Program-made: the position numbers and the translations under genes
Shown: positions 51,355 to 60,980 of the stretch, in pieces
Layout: each line of letters opens with the position of its first letter
Numbering within the stretch: position 1 is the stretch's first letter
Notes under the pieces: generated by a model
The model's database searches: none
What the model was told of the DNA's origin: nothing
Seen by the model: only the letters and a program-made list of their open reading frames with translations
Assembly: GCA_002862705.1 (NCBI GenBank)
Contig: PKDU01000052.1
Location: forward strand, 1 to 64,000
Direction of reading: 5' to 3'
DNA length: 64,000 bases
From: Flavobacteriaceae bacterium
Lineage (GTDB): Bacteria > Bacteroidota > Bacteroidia > Flavobacteriales > Flavobacteriaceae

Positions 51355-51362
51355 CAAACTTA
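51355..51362 (-). promoter_or_regulatory. Putative -7 promoter box for the flavin reductase operon
   Basis: On the minus strand TAAGTTTG matches TAnnTTTG and ends 13 nt before the ATG at 51341. Confidence 0.45.
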
Positions 51363-51382
51363 CGCAATACGTTGAATTTAGT

Positions 51383-51390
51383 TACTTTTG
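51383..51390 (+). promoter_or_regulatory. Putative -7 promoter box for tRNA-Val and yjbQ
   Basis: TACTTTTG matches TAnnTTTG and ends 7 nt before the first base of tRNA-Val. It is the only visible promoter for both the tRNA and the two genes behind it. Confidence 0.55.
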
Positions 51391-51397
51391 TGCCTCC

Positions 51398-51472
51398 GGG
51401 TCATTAACTCAGTTGGTTCAGAGTGTCGCCTTGACAGGGCGGAAGTCATTGGTTCGAATCCAATATGACCCA
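51398..51472 (+). tRNA. tRNA-Val (anticodon GAC)
   Basis: A full 75-nt cloverleaf can be folded: acceptor stem GGGTCAT with ATGACCC, D stem ACTC/GAGT, anticodon stem TCGCC/GGCGG with loop TTGACAG, T stem ATTGG/CCAAT around TTCGAAT. The anticodon GAC reads valine codons GTC and GTT. The discriminator is A and CCA is not encoded. The yjbQ start codon begins 6 nt after the tRNA. Confidence 0.96.
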
Positions 51473-51478
51473 CAAAGC

Positions 51479-51883
51479 ATGATTTTTCAAAAAGAAATAA
51501 GTCTTCCACCTTACTCAAGGGGGTTTCATTTAATCACTTCTTACGTTTTAGATGAATTGCCCAAAAAAAGCGGCATCGTTCATGTGTTTATCAAGCATAC
51601 TTCTGCGAGCCTAACCATTAACGAAAATGCAGACCCGAGCGTTCGGGTGGATTTTGAAACACACTTTAATAAAATGGTTTCGGAAGCTGATACGCATTAC
51701 ACGCATACTCTTGAGGGTCCTGATGACATGACCTCGCACATCAAAAGTAGTATTTTGGGATCTGCTGTGAGCTTTCCCATACAAGATGGAGTACCCCAGT
51801 TAGGCACCTGGCAGGGCATTTATCTGTGTGAACACCGCAATCATGCTGGTTCACGAAAAATTTTTATTACATTGATGGGGTAA
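51479..51883 (+). CDS. YjbQ family protein (UPF0047)
   Basis: The 134-aa protein belongs to the YjbQ/UPF0047 family, linked to a weak thiamine phosphate synthase activity in other bacteria; its real role is unsettled. Motifs: FIKHTSASLTINENADPSV (residues about 38-56) with the conserved His and Asn, and LGTWQGIYLCEHR near the end. The frame is open upstream into the tRNA, so the first ATG after the tRNA, at 51479, is the start. There is no room for a separate promoter after the tRNA. Confidence 0.92.
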   Translation: MIFQKEISLPPYSRGFHLITSYVLDELPKKSGIVHVFIKHTSASLTINENADPSVRVDFETHFNKMVSEADTHYTHTLEGPDDMTSHIKSSILGSAVSFPIQDGVPQLGTWQGIYLCEHRNHAGSRKIFITLMG

Positions 51884-51897
51884 TCAAAACCTGCATC

Positions 51898-53187
51898 ATG
51901 AGAATATTCCTAGCGCTTTTTATTTTTTCACTTTCCTTTTCAAACGGGCAAAATTTGGATAATACCGTTCGTGAACTTATTCAAGAAAACTTAGCTGAAA
52001 CTACCGAACTACGACATTGGTTTCACCAAAACGCCGAACTGAGTAACCGTGAGTTTAAGACCTCGGAACGCATTGCTCTGGAGTTAAGGAAAATTGGGCT
52101 TGAACCACAGACGGGAATTGCCAAAACTGGCGTTCTTGCTGTTTTGAACGAAGGTAAGGCGGGACCTGTAGTAGCACTTCGAGCAGACATTGATGGCTTA
52201 CCTGTAAAAGAGCGGGCAGACATTGCCTGGGCATCCAACATTACTGGGATTTATAATGGAGAAGAGGTTCCCGTGATGCATGCATGTGGCCATGATACGC
52301 ACACAGCTATTTTACTTGCTACAGCCAAAGTCTTGTACCGTTTGCGCGATCAGATTCCGGGGCAAGTAAAATTTATTTTTCAGCCTGCTGAGGAGGGACC
52401 ACCACCGGGTGAAGAGGGTGGAGCAGAGCTCATGGTTAAAGAAGGCGTACTAAAAAACCCTGATGTTGATGTTGTGTTTGGTCTACACATTAATGCGCAA
52501 ACCACAGTTGGACAAGTCAGGTTACGACCTGAATCGATTATGGCTGCTGTAGATGAGTTTCGCATTGATTTAAAAGGAGTGCAAACCCATGGATCTACTC
52601 CTTGGACTGGAATTGACCCGATTGTGACGGCTTCGCAAATGATTAATTCGATTCAAACAATCGTCAGCCGCAATATGCGTCTTACTAGAGCGGCTGCTGT
52701 GGTTACCATTGGTAGTATTCATGGAGGTGTTCGTTCGAACATTATACCAGAAGACTTGTATATGTTGGGAACCATCAGAACCCTAGACGATTCCATGCGC
52801 ACTACCGTACTAAAACGCTTGGACGAAATCGTTAGCAACGTGGCTGCAGCCAATAATGTAACGGCCAAGTTATCTTTTTTGAACAGCTACCCTGTAACCT
52901 ATAACGACCCAGATTTGTACGCTAAAATGCTGCCCTCTTTACAAAGAGTATGCGGTCCCGAAAATGTCAGCTATATGGATGCCATTACAGGAGCCGAAGA
53001 TTTTTCATTTTTTCAAAAAGAAGTGCCTGGCATTTATTTTTTTATTGGAGGTAGCAAAAAGGGACATGACGCAAGCAAAGCTGCTCCCCATCATACGCCT
53101 GATTTTTTTGTAGATGACTCCGCTCTTGAAACGGGAGTTAAAGCAATGACTACACTAACCCTTGATTACCTTTCGGCGGGTTCATAA
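51898..53187 (+). CDS. M20 family metallo-amidohydrolase, exported
   Basis: The 429-aa protein has a signal peptide (residues 1-17) and is an M20D peptidase/N-acyl amino acid amidohydrolase. Features: LRHWFHQNAELSNREFKT, RADIDGLPV, MHACGHDTHTAILL (metal Cys/His), FQPAEEGPPPGEEGGAELM (catalytic Glu) and the dimer domain HGSTPWTGIDPI. It likely removes acyl groups from amino acids or peptides in the periplasm. It follows yjbQ by 14 bp and ends with a 6-bp tail overlap onto the DUF2905 gene of the other strand. Confidence 0.95.
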   Translation: MRIFLALFIFSLSFSNGQNLDNTVRELIQENLAETTELRHWFHQNAELSNREFKTSERIALELRKIGLEPQTGIAKTGVLAVLNEGKAGPVVALRADIDGLPVKERADIAWASNITGIYNGEEVPVMHACGHDTHTAILLATAKVLYRLRDQIPGQVKFIFQPAEEGPPPGEEGGAELMVKEGVLKNPDVDVVFGLHINAQTTVGQVRLRPESIMAAVDEFRIDLKGVQTHGSTPWTGIDPIVTASQMINSIQTIVSRNMRLTRAAAVVTIGSIHGGVRSNIIPEDLYMLGTIRTLDDSMRTTVLKRLDEIVSNVAAANNVTAKLSFLNSYPVTYNDPDLYAKMLPSLQRVCGPENVSYMDAITGAEDFSFFQKEVPGIYFFIGGSKKGHDASKAAPHHTPDFFVDDSALETGVKAMTTLTLDYLSAGS

Positions 53188-53382
53188 TCGCTTAAAAAGA
53201 TAAAAAATCAAACTTAGGGCAAGGCTAATCAGGATAGAAGTTCCCAAAGGGAAATAAACTTTGGTATTCCCTTTTTCCCAACGCAGATCTAATGGATTTT
53301 TGTAACCGTATTGCTCTGCGGCAATCCATATGATGCCCATAACTACTAGTAAAAAACCAGAGAGGATTAAATATTTACCCAT
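53182..53382 (-). CDS. DUF2905 small membrane protein
   Basis: The 66-aa protein has two membrane helices (about residues 3-20 and 46-63) and the segment VYFPLGTSILISLALSLIFY, which marks DUF2905. The function is unknown. The ATG at 53382 overlaps the murF stop by one base; a GTG one codon earlier is also possible. It is the last gene of the gldJ-murF-DUF2905 run. Confidence 0.85.
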   Translation of the reverse strand: MGKYLILSGFLLVVMGIIWIAAEQYGYKNPLDLRWEKGNTKVYFPLGTSILISLALSLIFYLFKRL

Positions 53383-54638
53383 CACAAAAATTCAATTACT
53401 TGTTCCAAGGTTGCGCTTCGTGAACCTTTAAGTAGTATTTCGGTTGCATCAATAGGATTGTTTTTCAGAAAATCAGCTAGCTCAGCTACTGAAGAAAACC
53501 AATTTTCTTCAACAAGCGATTTATAGGGTTGGCCTACCCAGTAGCAAGAATCAAAATCCAAGGTACCTACCAGCTTAACTAATGATCTATGTTCTGCTTG
53601 CTCAAAGGAACCAAGCTCTGCCATATGCCCAAGAATTACTGCTTTTTTCCCTTGACGTTTGCTAAATGCACGAATCGCAGCCTGCATGCTTGTCGGGTTG
53701 GCATTGTAGGCATCTAGGGTTAGTGTTTTTCCATTTTGAATACGTAGCTGAGAGCGACTGTTGTTTGGTGCGTAATTAGTTATGGCACTGGCAGCATCTT
53801 TTGGCGCTACCCCAAAGTGCATCCCAACGCAATACGCTGCCGCTATATTGGCATTATTGTAACTGCCCGTAAGTTTGGTTTTAACTGTCAGTTGTTCCAT
53901 ACATACAGTCAAGGTTGGTTCTTCTTCAACAATTTCAATAGACCTTGAATTATATGTAACACAATGATTTTTGCCTAAGGATGAAATCAATTTCGGATTT
54001 TCTTCGTCGACAAAGATAAGTCCATTTGTTTTTTCAAGATACCGATACAATTCTGTTTTCCCTTGTAAAACGCCTTCCTCAGAGCCAAATCCTTCTAAAT
54101 GGGCTTTGCCAACGTTGGTTATTAGGCCGTAAGTAGGTTGGGCTATCTCACACAAAAATGCAATCTCTTTAAGGTGATTGGCTCCCATTTCAATAATGGC
54201 ATGGCTGTGTGCTGTCGTGAGGCGTAATAATGTTAGCGGCACGCCTATGTGGTTGTTTAGGTTCCCCTCAGTAGCCAATACCGTATAGGTGGTGCTTAGA
54301 ACCGTGTCTATTAGCGCTTTAGTCGTGGTTTTGCCATTGCTTCCGGTTAATGCAAGTACGGGAATGTTAAATTGCTTTCTATGGTGATGGGCAAGTGCTT
54401 GTAGTGTTTCTAGGACATCATCAACCAAATAACAAGCTTGGTTTGCGTCAGCTGTGGTTTTGTTGTCAACTATGGCAGCCAATGCGCCCTTTTCAATGGT
54501 TTGATGCGCAAATGCGTTGGCATCAAAGTTAGGGCCCTTGAGGGCAAAAAAAAGTTGGTTGGATTTTACCTTCCTGCTATCGGTTTGAACTCCCGAAGAT
54601 TTTAAGAATAATTGATATACTTCTTGTAGCGAAGTCAT
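53382..54638 (-). CDS. murF: UDP-N-acetylmuramoyl-tripeptide--D-alanyl-D-alanine ligase
   Basis: MurF adds D-Ala-D-Ala to the UDP-MurNAc tripeptide, the last cytoplasmic step in peptidoglycan precursor synthesis. Features: VQTDSRKV (N-terminal domain), the ATP-binding GSNGKTTTK, HAIIEMGANHLKEI, and NNSRSQLRI then LDAYNANPTSM. The frame is open 13 codons upstream into gldJ, but the ATG at 54638, four bp after the gldJ stop, gives the normal start MTSLQEVYQ (418 aa). Location next to gldJ is typical for flavobacteria. Confidence 0.96.
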   Translation of the reverse strand: MTSLQEVYQLFLKSSGVQTDSRKVKSNQLFFALKGPNFDANAFAHQTIEKGALAAIVDNKTTADANQACYLVDDVLETLQALAHHHRKQFNIPVLALTGSNGKTTTKALIDTVLSTTYTVLATEGNLNNHIGVPLTLLRLTTAHSHAIIEMGANHLKEIAFLCEIAQPTYGLITNVGKAHLEGFGSEEGVLQGKTELYRYLEKTNGLIFVDEENPKLISSLGKNHCVTYNSRSIEIVEEEPTLTVCMEQLTVKTKLTGSYNNANIAAAYCVGMHFGVAPKDAASAITNYAPNNSRSQLRIQNGKTLTLDAYNANPTSMQAAIRAFSKRQGKKAVILGHMAELGSFEQAEHRSLVKLVGTLDFDSCYWVGQPYKSLVEENWFSSVAELADFLKNNPIDATEILLKGSRSATLEQVIEFL

Positions 54639-54642
54639 GCGT

Positions 54643-56244
54643 TTAGTCGCGCGGACGTTTCTTTTTACTGCTTTCACCTAAATAGGACATCGCACAACGG
54701 AAGCCTATGTAATCTGCCGCCATAAACTCGGGCAAATAGCGTCTTTGTGCAGGGTCTAGCCAGTATGCGCGATCTTTCCACGAACCACCCTTGACAACAC
54801 GTGTCTGGTCAGATACCAGTGATTTTACATCATTTTGGTTTTGGATCGGATTGCCGTCTTTGTCAATGGCAAACTTATACATCTCTGTTTCGTCTGGATT
54901 CGGGATTGATTTTTCGTCTCCATCCAAATAGTTTGGATTGTATGCGCGATTAAAGTTTGGTCTAAATTGCGCGTCTGATTCGTCGATCTCAGTAAATTCA
55001 ACTTGTCCTGGCAGCGCCTTAACGTTAAACTTGTTGTTAGGTGTAGTATCAATTTCTAACTCGTTTACCACAACCGTTTTTCCGTCTTCGCCTATAGCGG
55101 GTTTGGTATAAAGGTTTCCTCTGTAGTAGCTCATATCAGAAACATCACTGTTAATGATAGGTCTATATACATCAGCTACCCATTCTGCCACATTTCCAGC
55201 CATACCGTACAAGCCAAAGCTGTTGGCAGGGAATGCACGAACTGGTGCTGTGATATCTGCATTGTCAGAAGACCATCCTGCAACACCACTATAATCTCCT
55301 TTTCCTTGTTTGAAGTTGGCCAATTGGTCTCCTTCATTTCTTCGTTTCGTTGATCTTGTAGAGTCACCTGACCAAGGGTATTTCTTTTTACCACGGTAGC
55401 TGTTGTATTCTCTGAGTTCAGAAAGCCCAAGTGCTGCATATTCCCATTCCGCTTCTGTTGGTAAACGATATTCGGGTAACAACAATCCCTTTTCGCGTTT
55501 GACAAAAGTAAGCGCAGTTGAGTCTGTCTCTCTGCCACGAGGCTGTGCGTTTCTTCCAGCCACATCGGCAATATTACCTCCGTATACCTTGTCTGGTGCG
55601 CGTAAATACGTTTGTGTGTTGAATTCGTTTCCAGGTGAAATACTGTCAATTTGTAAGCTAACCCCTTTTTCGATGTAACCTTCTCGCTCCAACAAGCCTT
55701 CGTTAACACGCTCGGTACGCCATTTGGCATAGTTGGTAGCTTGTTGCCAAGTAACACCAATAACGGGGTAGTCTTGGAAAGAAGGGTGACGCAAGTAATT
55801 GTTCACCATGTCTTCGTTAAATCCAAGTGGACTTCGCCATACCATCGTATCGGGGAGTGCAGCAGCATACACATCTGAGTAGGCATCACCTTGGTTTTTA
55901 TATACACGTTCTAACCAATCCAAATATTCGTTATACATCAAGTTTGTGACTTCTGTTTCGTCCATGTAGAATGAGCGGACCTGTACACGCACAGGAGTAT
56001 TGTTCCAATCGCGCATGACGTCGTCTTGAACCCTGCCTTTGACAAATGTTCCTCCAGGGATAAATACCAACCCAGGACCAGCCTCTTGCCCTTTGTAGTT
56101 TGTTTCATATTGGAAGCCACCACGCGAAGAATTTATGTCTAATCCTGTTCCTTGGGAAACATTTGAACGGCGTTTGCTTGAGCTGCAACTTGCAAGAAGT
56201 GCAATTATTAAAGCGGAAATGAATAGATTTGTGTACGTTTTCAT
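54643..56244 (-). CDS. gldJ: Gliding motility lipoprotein GldJ
   Basis: GldJ is an outer-membrane-associated lipoprotein needed for gliding and, through stabilising GldK, for T9SS secretion in Flavobacterium johnsoniae. The protein has a lipobox LLASC followed by a Ser/Lys-rich linker, and a formylglycine-generating-enzyme-like fold: FIPGGTFVKG, FYMDETEVTNLMYNEYLDW, YRLPTEAEWEYAA, GLYGMAGNVAEW, VKGGSWKDRAYW and YIGFRCA. It is a structural member of that fold, not a proven sulfatase maturase. The start is set to ATG 56244 (MKTYTN, 533 aa); ATG 56262 is possible. murF is 4 bp downstream and porU is divergent, the known flavobacterial order. Confidence 0.94.
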   Translation of the reverse strand: MKTYTNLFISALIIALLASCSSSKRRSNVSQGTGLDINSSRGGFQYETNYKGQEAGPGLVFIPGGTFVKGRVQDDVMRDWNNTPVRVQVRSFYMDETEVTNLMYNEYLDWLERVYKNQGDAYSDVYAAALPDTMVWRSPLGFNEDMVNNYLRHPSFQDYPVIGVTWQQATNYAKWRTERVNEGLLEREGYIEKGVSLQIDSISPGNEFNTQTYLRAPDKVYGGNIADVAGRNAQPRGRETDSTALTFVKREKGLLLPEYRLPTEAEWEYAALGLSELREYNSYRGKKKYPWSGDSTRSTKRRNEGDQLANFKQGKGDYSGVAGWSSDNADITAPVRAFPANSFGLYGMAGNVAEWVADVYRPIINSDVSDMSYYRGNLYTKPAIGEDGKTVVVNELEIDTTPNNKFNVKALPGQVEFTEIDESDAQFRPNFNRAYNPNYLDGDEKSIPNPDETEMYKFAIDKDGNPIQNQNDVKSLVSDQTRVVKGGSWKDRAYWLDPAQRRYLPEFMAADYIGFRCAMSYLGESSKKKRPRD

Positions 56245-56381
56245 TGTTAATTTTCGATTCATATCAAAGGTGCAATATACGAATAAATAGTGCGTTTATG
56301 TACTTACAAAACGAAGTCAGGTGTAAATTAGTATGCAATACTCATTATACGAATACATATCCATTATCGTTATAACTATAC

Positions 56382-59300
56382 ATGCGTAACAAATTATTAG
56401 CTTTTTTCTTCTTTGTTTGTGGATGGAATCTCATTTCTGCACAAAGCTTGAATACGCATCCTTTTTTAGACGAAACGATGGTTTCGTGGCGTCAATTTAG
56501 CGTTGAAGAAACGGGGGTTCATAAAATTACCAAAGATTTTTTGAGCAAACTCGACCTTCCCGTTCAGGAAATAGACCCAAGGACCATTCGAATTTTTGGG
56601 CGTGGTGGTCAAATGCTACCATTGAAATTGGGCGATGCGGTTGAAACCTTGTACGAGAATGCACTCATCGTAAAGGGAGAGGAAGACGGTAGCTTTGATG
56701 ATGCGGATTACATTCTTTTTATGGGTTATGCCAACGACACATGGAACAAAGAAAGTGAAACCTATCTAAACCTCTATCATGACACCGCACAATATTATAT
56801 AACATATGGCACCTCTTTTGGAAAACGTGCCTTGGCTATGGAAGGTACAGCTAGTCCAGAAACAGCTGCAGTAACCGATGCCGTTTACACTGCTTTTTTA
56901 GAGGAGGATAAATACAATATAGGATCGCTTGGGAGGCGATGGTTTGGTAAGCGTTTTTCTAATGATAAGGAAGAATCATTCACACTTGAAACGCCTAATG
57001 TTGCCTCGGGCACTCAAATTGATGTAGCGGCAAGAGTTGCTTCAGACGGCTCAAACACCACCTCATTTAGGTTAACCATTGGCGGAGATGCAGATGCTAA
57101 ATCCATCAGCGGTACCAGTAAAACGATAGTTGGTTCAGCGCCTAGCACAAGTTTCAATAAGCTTAGAGGCATGATTCATTTGCCGCAAAATGCCGCAGAA
57201 AGCATTACAGCAAAACTACTATATGACGCTAATGGCGATTTGTCTTCCAATGGATATTTAGATTTTATTATGGCGCAATACCAAAGAAACTTGGACGGCG
57301 CTGGAGGTAGTTTTATGTTCTCATTGGCGTCCCAAGACGCCGCGCAACAGCTGGCGGTAGCTGCTGCTTCGCCCGAAACCTGTGTGTGGGAACTGGATGG
57401 TGATGTTGTTCACATGCCGCCTGCTGGCGCAACTGCATTTGGCTGTGATGTCATTGTGGACGAAGACAGTAAATTTTATTTGTCAACAGCCTATAAAACA
57501 CCAACCTATAGACGCAGCACACGTGTATTGAACCCCACTTCGTTTTTAAAGAACCTAATGGCATTGCCGCCCACAACGTATTTGTTGATTACATCAGAAG
57601 CATTTCGGAAAGAAGCAGAGCTATTGGTGAGTTATCGCAAAAATGTGGCGGGATTGTCGGCTCAAGTCGTAACAGTTGAGGAAATTTATGAGGCCTTCTC
57701 AACAGGGCAACAAGATATTGCTGCAATTCGAAACTTTGTGCGCTACCTGTATTTTTCTCAGGGCAAAAAACTCAAATACTTGTGCTTGTTTGGGGACACG
57801 AGTTATGACTATAAAAAAAGAACTGCTGCCAACGATATGGTGGTACCGACTTTCCATGCGTTAAATAGTTTTTCATTAACGAATTCCTTTATGTCAGATG
57901 ATTTTTTCGTCATGTTGGACGAAAATGAAGGAATGCTAACGTCTTTTGACCATATGGATGTTGCCGTAGGTCGAATGGTTTTTTCCGATGCTTCTCAAGC
58001 GCGTGTTTTGGTAAATAAAGTTATCGATTACGAAAGCCCAACAAATAAGGGTAGCTGGAACAATAGCTTTACAATTCTTTCCGATGATGCAGATGTAGGA
58101 AAAAATAAAGATGACTTTTCACTTCAAGTTACCCTTGATGCTTTGGGTGATGAAATTGTGCGTCAGAAACCGCTGATGAATATTACCAAGATTCACTCAG
58201 ACGCCTATAAGCAAGTTGCCTCAGCGGGGGGAGACCGTTACCCAGACGTGGAGATTGCTTTAGCGAATAGGTTATCACAAGGGACTTTGGTTGTCAATTA
58301 TTTTGGACACGGAGGAGAAGATGGTTTGGCTCAAGAATTTATTGTGGATAAAGACATGGCCTCAACTTTGTTTCATCCAGGGAAATACCCGCTTTTTATC
58401 ACGGTTACTTGCGAGTTTTCCCGATTTGACAACCACACTAGACCCACAGCTGGTGAAATGCTTTACCAAAATCCAACAGGCGGTGCCATTGGTATGGTTT
58501 CAACTACCCGACAGATTTTCATTAACAGAGGGATTGATTACAACAAAATTTTATCTAAGTACTTATTTGCTTACGGAAGTGAAGATTACACCAGTATTGC
58601 TGAAGCCTTACGGCGTGCTAAAAATGAATTTACAGATGCAAACCAAAAACGAGTGCTGTTTTATATCGGTGATCCAGCCCTTAAACTTCATATTCCCAAG
58701 CGAGAAATTGCCATATCGCATTTAAATGGCGTACCCATTGATGAGGTTGCTGTTGGAGCGCGGCAATTTAAAGCACTTGATAAGATCACTTTGGATGGTC
58801 AAATATTGGGCCCTTCAGGGGTGCTTCAACAAGATTTTAATGGTACAGTAAGCCTACAGATTTTTGATAAAGAAGTGGAACGCTCAACATTGGGCAATGA
58901 CCAAGCCAAAACAATGAACTTTCAAACACTTGGCGCACAGGTTTTCGAAGGGCTTGCTACGGTTACCGATGGCTTATTTTCGTCCACTTTTGTTATTCCA
59001 AAAGACATCAATCTCGATGTAGATGCTGCTAGAATCAGTTTTATTGCCTTTAATCAGGATAAGACCGAGTCTGTGGGTGGTTCTTCAAATCAGTTCGACA
59101 TAGGAGGAATAAACACGGCTGCTGCTAGCGATACGCAAGGCCCCACAATAGACGTCTTTTTAGAAAACAGAAGTTTTGTTGATGGTGGAAAAGTCTTTAA
59201 TAGCCCAATGCTTATCGTTGATTTTGAAGATGAAAATGGCATCAATTCGTCTGGCGGATTGGGACACGATATCACCGCTACGCTAGACAACAATCAAGCG

Positions 59301-59789
59301 AGCCCGTATGTGCTCAATGCTTTTTATTCCACAGTGTTGGATGATTTCACTAAAGGAACGCTTTCGTATCCGTTAAACAATTTGGAATTGGGATTTCACA
59401 CCCTTACGCTCCGCGCATGGGACACCCATAACAATCCAAGTAGTAAAACCATTAGTTTTACCGTGGTTGATAGCAGCGTAATTCAAATCGAAAATGTATT
59501 TAACTCGCCCAACCCTGTTACAAATCAAACCACATTTTTTGTGCAACACAACAGGCCTAGAGAGTTGCTTGACGTGAAAATTTCTATATTTACCGTCGAC
59601 GGGAAACGCATTTGGGATAGCAGCCAAGAAGTGTTCTCATCAAGCTACCTGATCGATAGCTTAACGTGGGATGCAACAACCTACAGCGGTCAAAAAGTAA
59701 ATAAAGGAACCTATGTATACACGATTGAACTAATTTCAACGTTATCAAATTCAAGCGATATATATTCTGGAAAACTTATTGTTAACTAA
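56382..59789 (+). CDS. porU: Type IX secretion system sortase PorU
   Basis: PorU cleaves the C-terminal signal from T9SS cargo at the cell surface and attaches it. The 1135-aa protein has a signal peptide (residues 1-20, ending LISAQ) and a gingipain-like C25 peptidase domain. The catalytic pair is visible as H643 in VNYFGHGGEDG and C677 in VTCEFSRF. FGDTSYDYKKR lies before them. The last 75 residues look like a T9SS C-terminal domain (NPV...VDGKRIW...NKGTYVYTI), as PorU itself carries one. porV follows 2 bp later. Confidence 0.96.
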   Translation: MRNKLLAFFFFVCGWNLISAQSLNTHPFLDETMVSWRQFSVEETGVHKITKDFLSKLDLPVQEIDPRTIRIFGRGGQMLPLKLGDAVETLYENALIVKGEEDGSFDDADYILFMGYANDTWNKESETYLNLYHDTAQYYITYGTSFGKRALAMEGTASPETAAVTDAVYTAFLEEDKYNIGSLGRRWFGKRFSNDKEESFTLETPNVASGTQIDVAARVASDGSNTTSFRLTIGGDADAKSISGTSKTIVGSAPSTSFNKLRGMIHLPQNAAESITAKLLYDANGDLSSNGYLDFIMAQYQRNLDGAGGSFMFSLASQDAAQQLAVAAASPETCVWELDGDVVHMPPAGATAFGCDVIVDEDSKFYLSTAYKTPTYRRSTRVLNPTSFLKNLMALPPTTYLLITSEAFRKEAELLVSYRKNVAGLSAQVVTVEEIYEAFSTGQQDIAAIRNFVRYLYFSQGKKLKYLCLFGDTSYDYKKRTAANDMVVPTFHALNSFSLTNSFMSDDFFVMLDENEGMLTSFDHMDVAVGRMVFSDASQARVLVNKVIDYESPTNKGSWNNSFTILSDDADVGKNKDDFSLQVTLDALGDEIVRQKPLMNITKIHSDAYKQVASAGGDRYPDVEIALANRLSQGTLVVNYFGHGGEDGLAQEFIVDKDMASTLFHPGKYPLFITVTCEFSRFDNHTRPTAGEMLYQNPTGGAIGMVSTTRQIFINRGIDYNKILSKYLFAYGSEDYTSIAEALRRAKNEFTDANQKRVLFYIGDPALKLHIPKREIAISHLNGVPIDEVAVGARQFKALDKITLDGQILGPSGVLQQDFNGTVSLQIFDKEVERSTLGNDQAKTMNFQTLGAQVFEGLATVTDGLFSSTFVIPKDINLDVDAARISFIAFNQDKTESVGGSSNQFDIGGINTAAASDTQGPTIDVFLENRSFVDGGKVFNSPMLIVDFEDENGINSSGGLGHDITATLDNNQASPYVLNAFYSTVLDDFTKGTLSYPLNNLELGFHTLTLRAWDTHNNPSSKTISFTVVDSSVIQIENVFNSPNPVTNQTTFFVQHNRPRELLDVKISIFTVDGKRIWDSSQEVFSSSYLIDSLTWDATTYSGQKVNKGTYVYTIELISTLSNSSDIYSGKLIVN

Positions 59790-59791
59790 TT

Positions 59792-60943
59792 ATGAAAAAA
59801 ATAACACTACTTACACTGCTTTTATTGGCAGCCCAACTCACTTTTTCTCAAAATAACATTCGCGTGGTCACCACAGCCGTACCCTTTTTATCCATAGCGC
59901 CTGATGCGCGCGCTGCTGCTTTAGGTGATCAAGGTGTGGCTACCTCTTCAGATGCATTTGCCAACCATTGGAATCCAGCAAAATATGCTTTTATAGGAAA
60001 CGATACGGGTGCTGCGATCAGCTATACGCCTTATTTGAGCAAGCTGGTAAACGATATTTTTTTAGCTGATGTCACGTATTATAGGGCCATAGATGACCGT
60101 TCTGCTTGGGCGGTTGGTTTGCGTTATTTCAGCCTTGGTGAAATCCAGATTGGTGAAACACCTGCGGATTTTATAAACCCACTTATAGAAAGACCTAACG
60201 AATATGTTTTTGATGCTTCTTATGCACTAAAGCTGAGCGATAAATTCTCCATGGCCATTCAAGGATCGTTTTTGACTTCGGACCTAAAATTAAGATCATC
60301 TACAACAAACGACAGTACTTCTGCGAGTACGGTGGCTGTTGGTATCTCAGGTTTTTACCAGTCTTATGAAGTGCCTTACTCCAGCTTTTCTGGTATGTGG
60401 CGTGCAGGTTTCAATATTTCGAACATAGGTCCCAAATTAAAATATGAAGACGAGGGACAATCAGACTTTTTACCCACTAACTTAAAGCTAGGTGGTGGTT
60501 TTGATTTTATTTTTGATTCCTATAACAAACTTGCCGTAAGCTTGGAAATCAACAAGCTTTTGGTGCCTTCACCAAGCGAACCCATTACAGACGGTGATGG
60601 AAATATTACTGGATATGCGCAACCCAGTGACGTGGGTGTTTTGTCTGGTATCTTTAAGTCGTTTGGCGATGCGCCCGACGGTTTCAGCGAGGAATTAAAA
60701 GAATTTACGTGGTCGCTTGGTGCTGAATTCATGTATGATGAATCATTTGCATTGCGTGCAGGATACTTTAATGAGAACGAACTAAAAGGAGCTAGAAAAT
60801 TCTTCACCCTCGGTGCTGGATTTAAATATAATGTTATCGATGTTGATTTGTCCTATTTAATATCTGCTGGCAGGGTTGTAAACCCACTAGAAAACACCTT
60901 GAGGTTCTCCTTGACGTTTAATTTTGGGGCAGAGCGCTATTAA
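59792..60943 (+). CDS. porV: Type IX secretion system outer-membrane protein PorV
   Basis: PorV (LptO) is a 14-strand barrel that takes cargo from the SprA translocon and hands it to PorU. The 383-aa protein has a signal peptide (residues 1-19) and the family start: FLSIAPDARAAALGDQGVAT (residues about 33-52), HWNPAKYAF and the ending LRFSLTFNFGAERY. The position just after porU is diagnostic. With the plug protein at 28.8 kb the window encodes both partners that bind the SprA pore, though sprA itself is not here. Confidence 0.97.
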   Translation: MKKITLLTLLLLAAQLTFSQNNIRVVTTAVPFLSIAPDARAAALGDQGVATSSDAFANHWNPAKYAFIGNDTGAAISYTPYLSKLVNDIFLADVTYYRAIDDRSAWAVGLRYFSLGEIQIGETPADFINPLIERPNEYVFDASYALKLSDKFSMAIQGSFLTSDLKLRSSTTNDSTSASTVAVGISGFYQSYEVPYSSFSGMWRAGFNISNIGPKLKYEDEGQSDFLPTNLKLGGGFDFIFDSYNKLAVSLEINKLLVPSPSEPITDGDGNITGYAQPSDVGVLSGIFKSFGDAPDGFSEELKEFTWSLGAEFMYDESFALRAGYFNENELKGARKFFTLGAGFKYNVIDVDLSYLISAGRVVNPLENTLRFSLTFNFGAERY

Positions 60944-60980
60944 GCCTTAGTTTTCGTTTTTTTGCCAAAGTAAGTTGCCT

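Noticed and set aside
51413-51478. Longer yjbQ start inside tRNA-Val
   Set aside because: The frame is open from 51413, but those codons are the tRNA itself; the first ATG after the tRNA gives the normal family N-terminus.
54643-56244. gldJ product as a formylglycine-generating enzyme for the sulfatase
   Set aside because: It has the fold, but the lipobox, length and the murF-gldJ-porU context identify GldJ, which is a gliding/T9SS protein.
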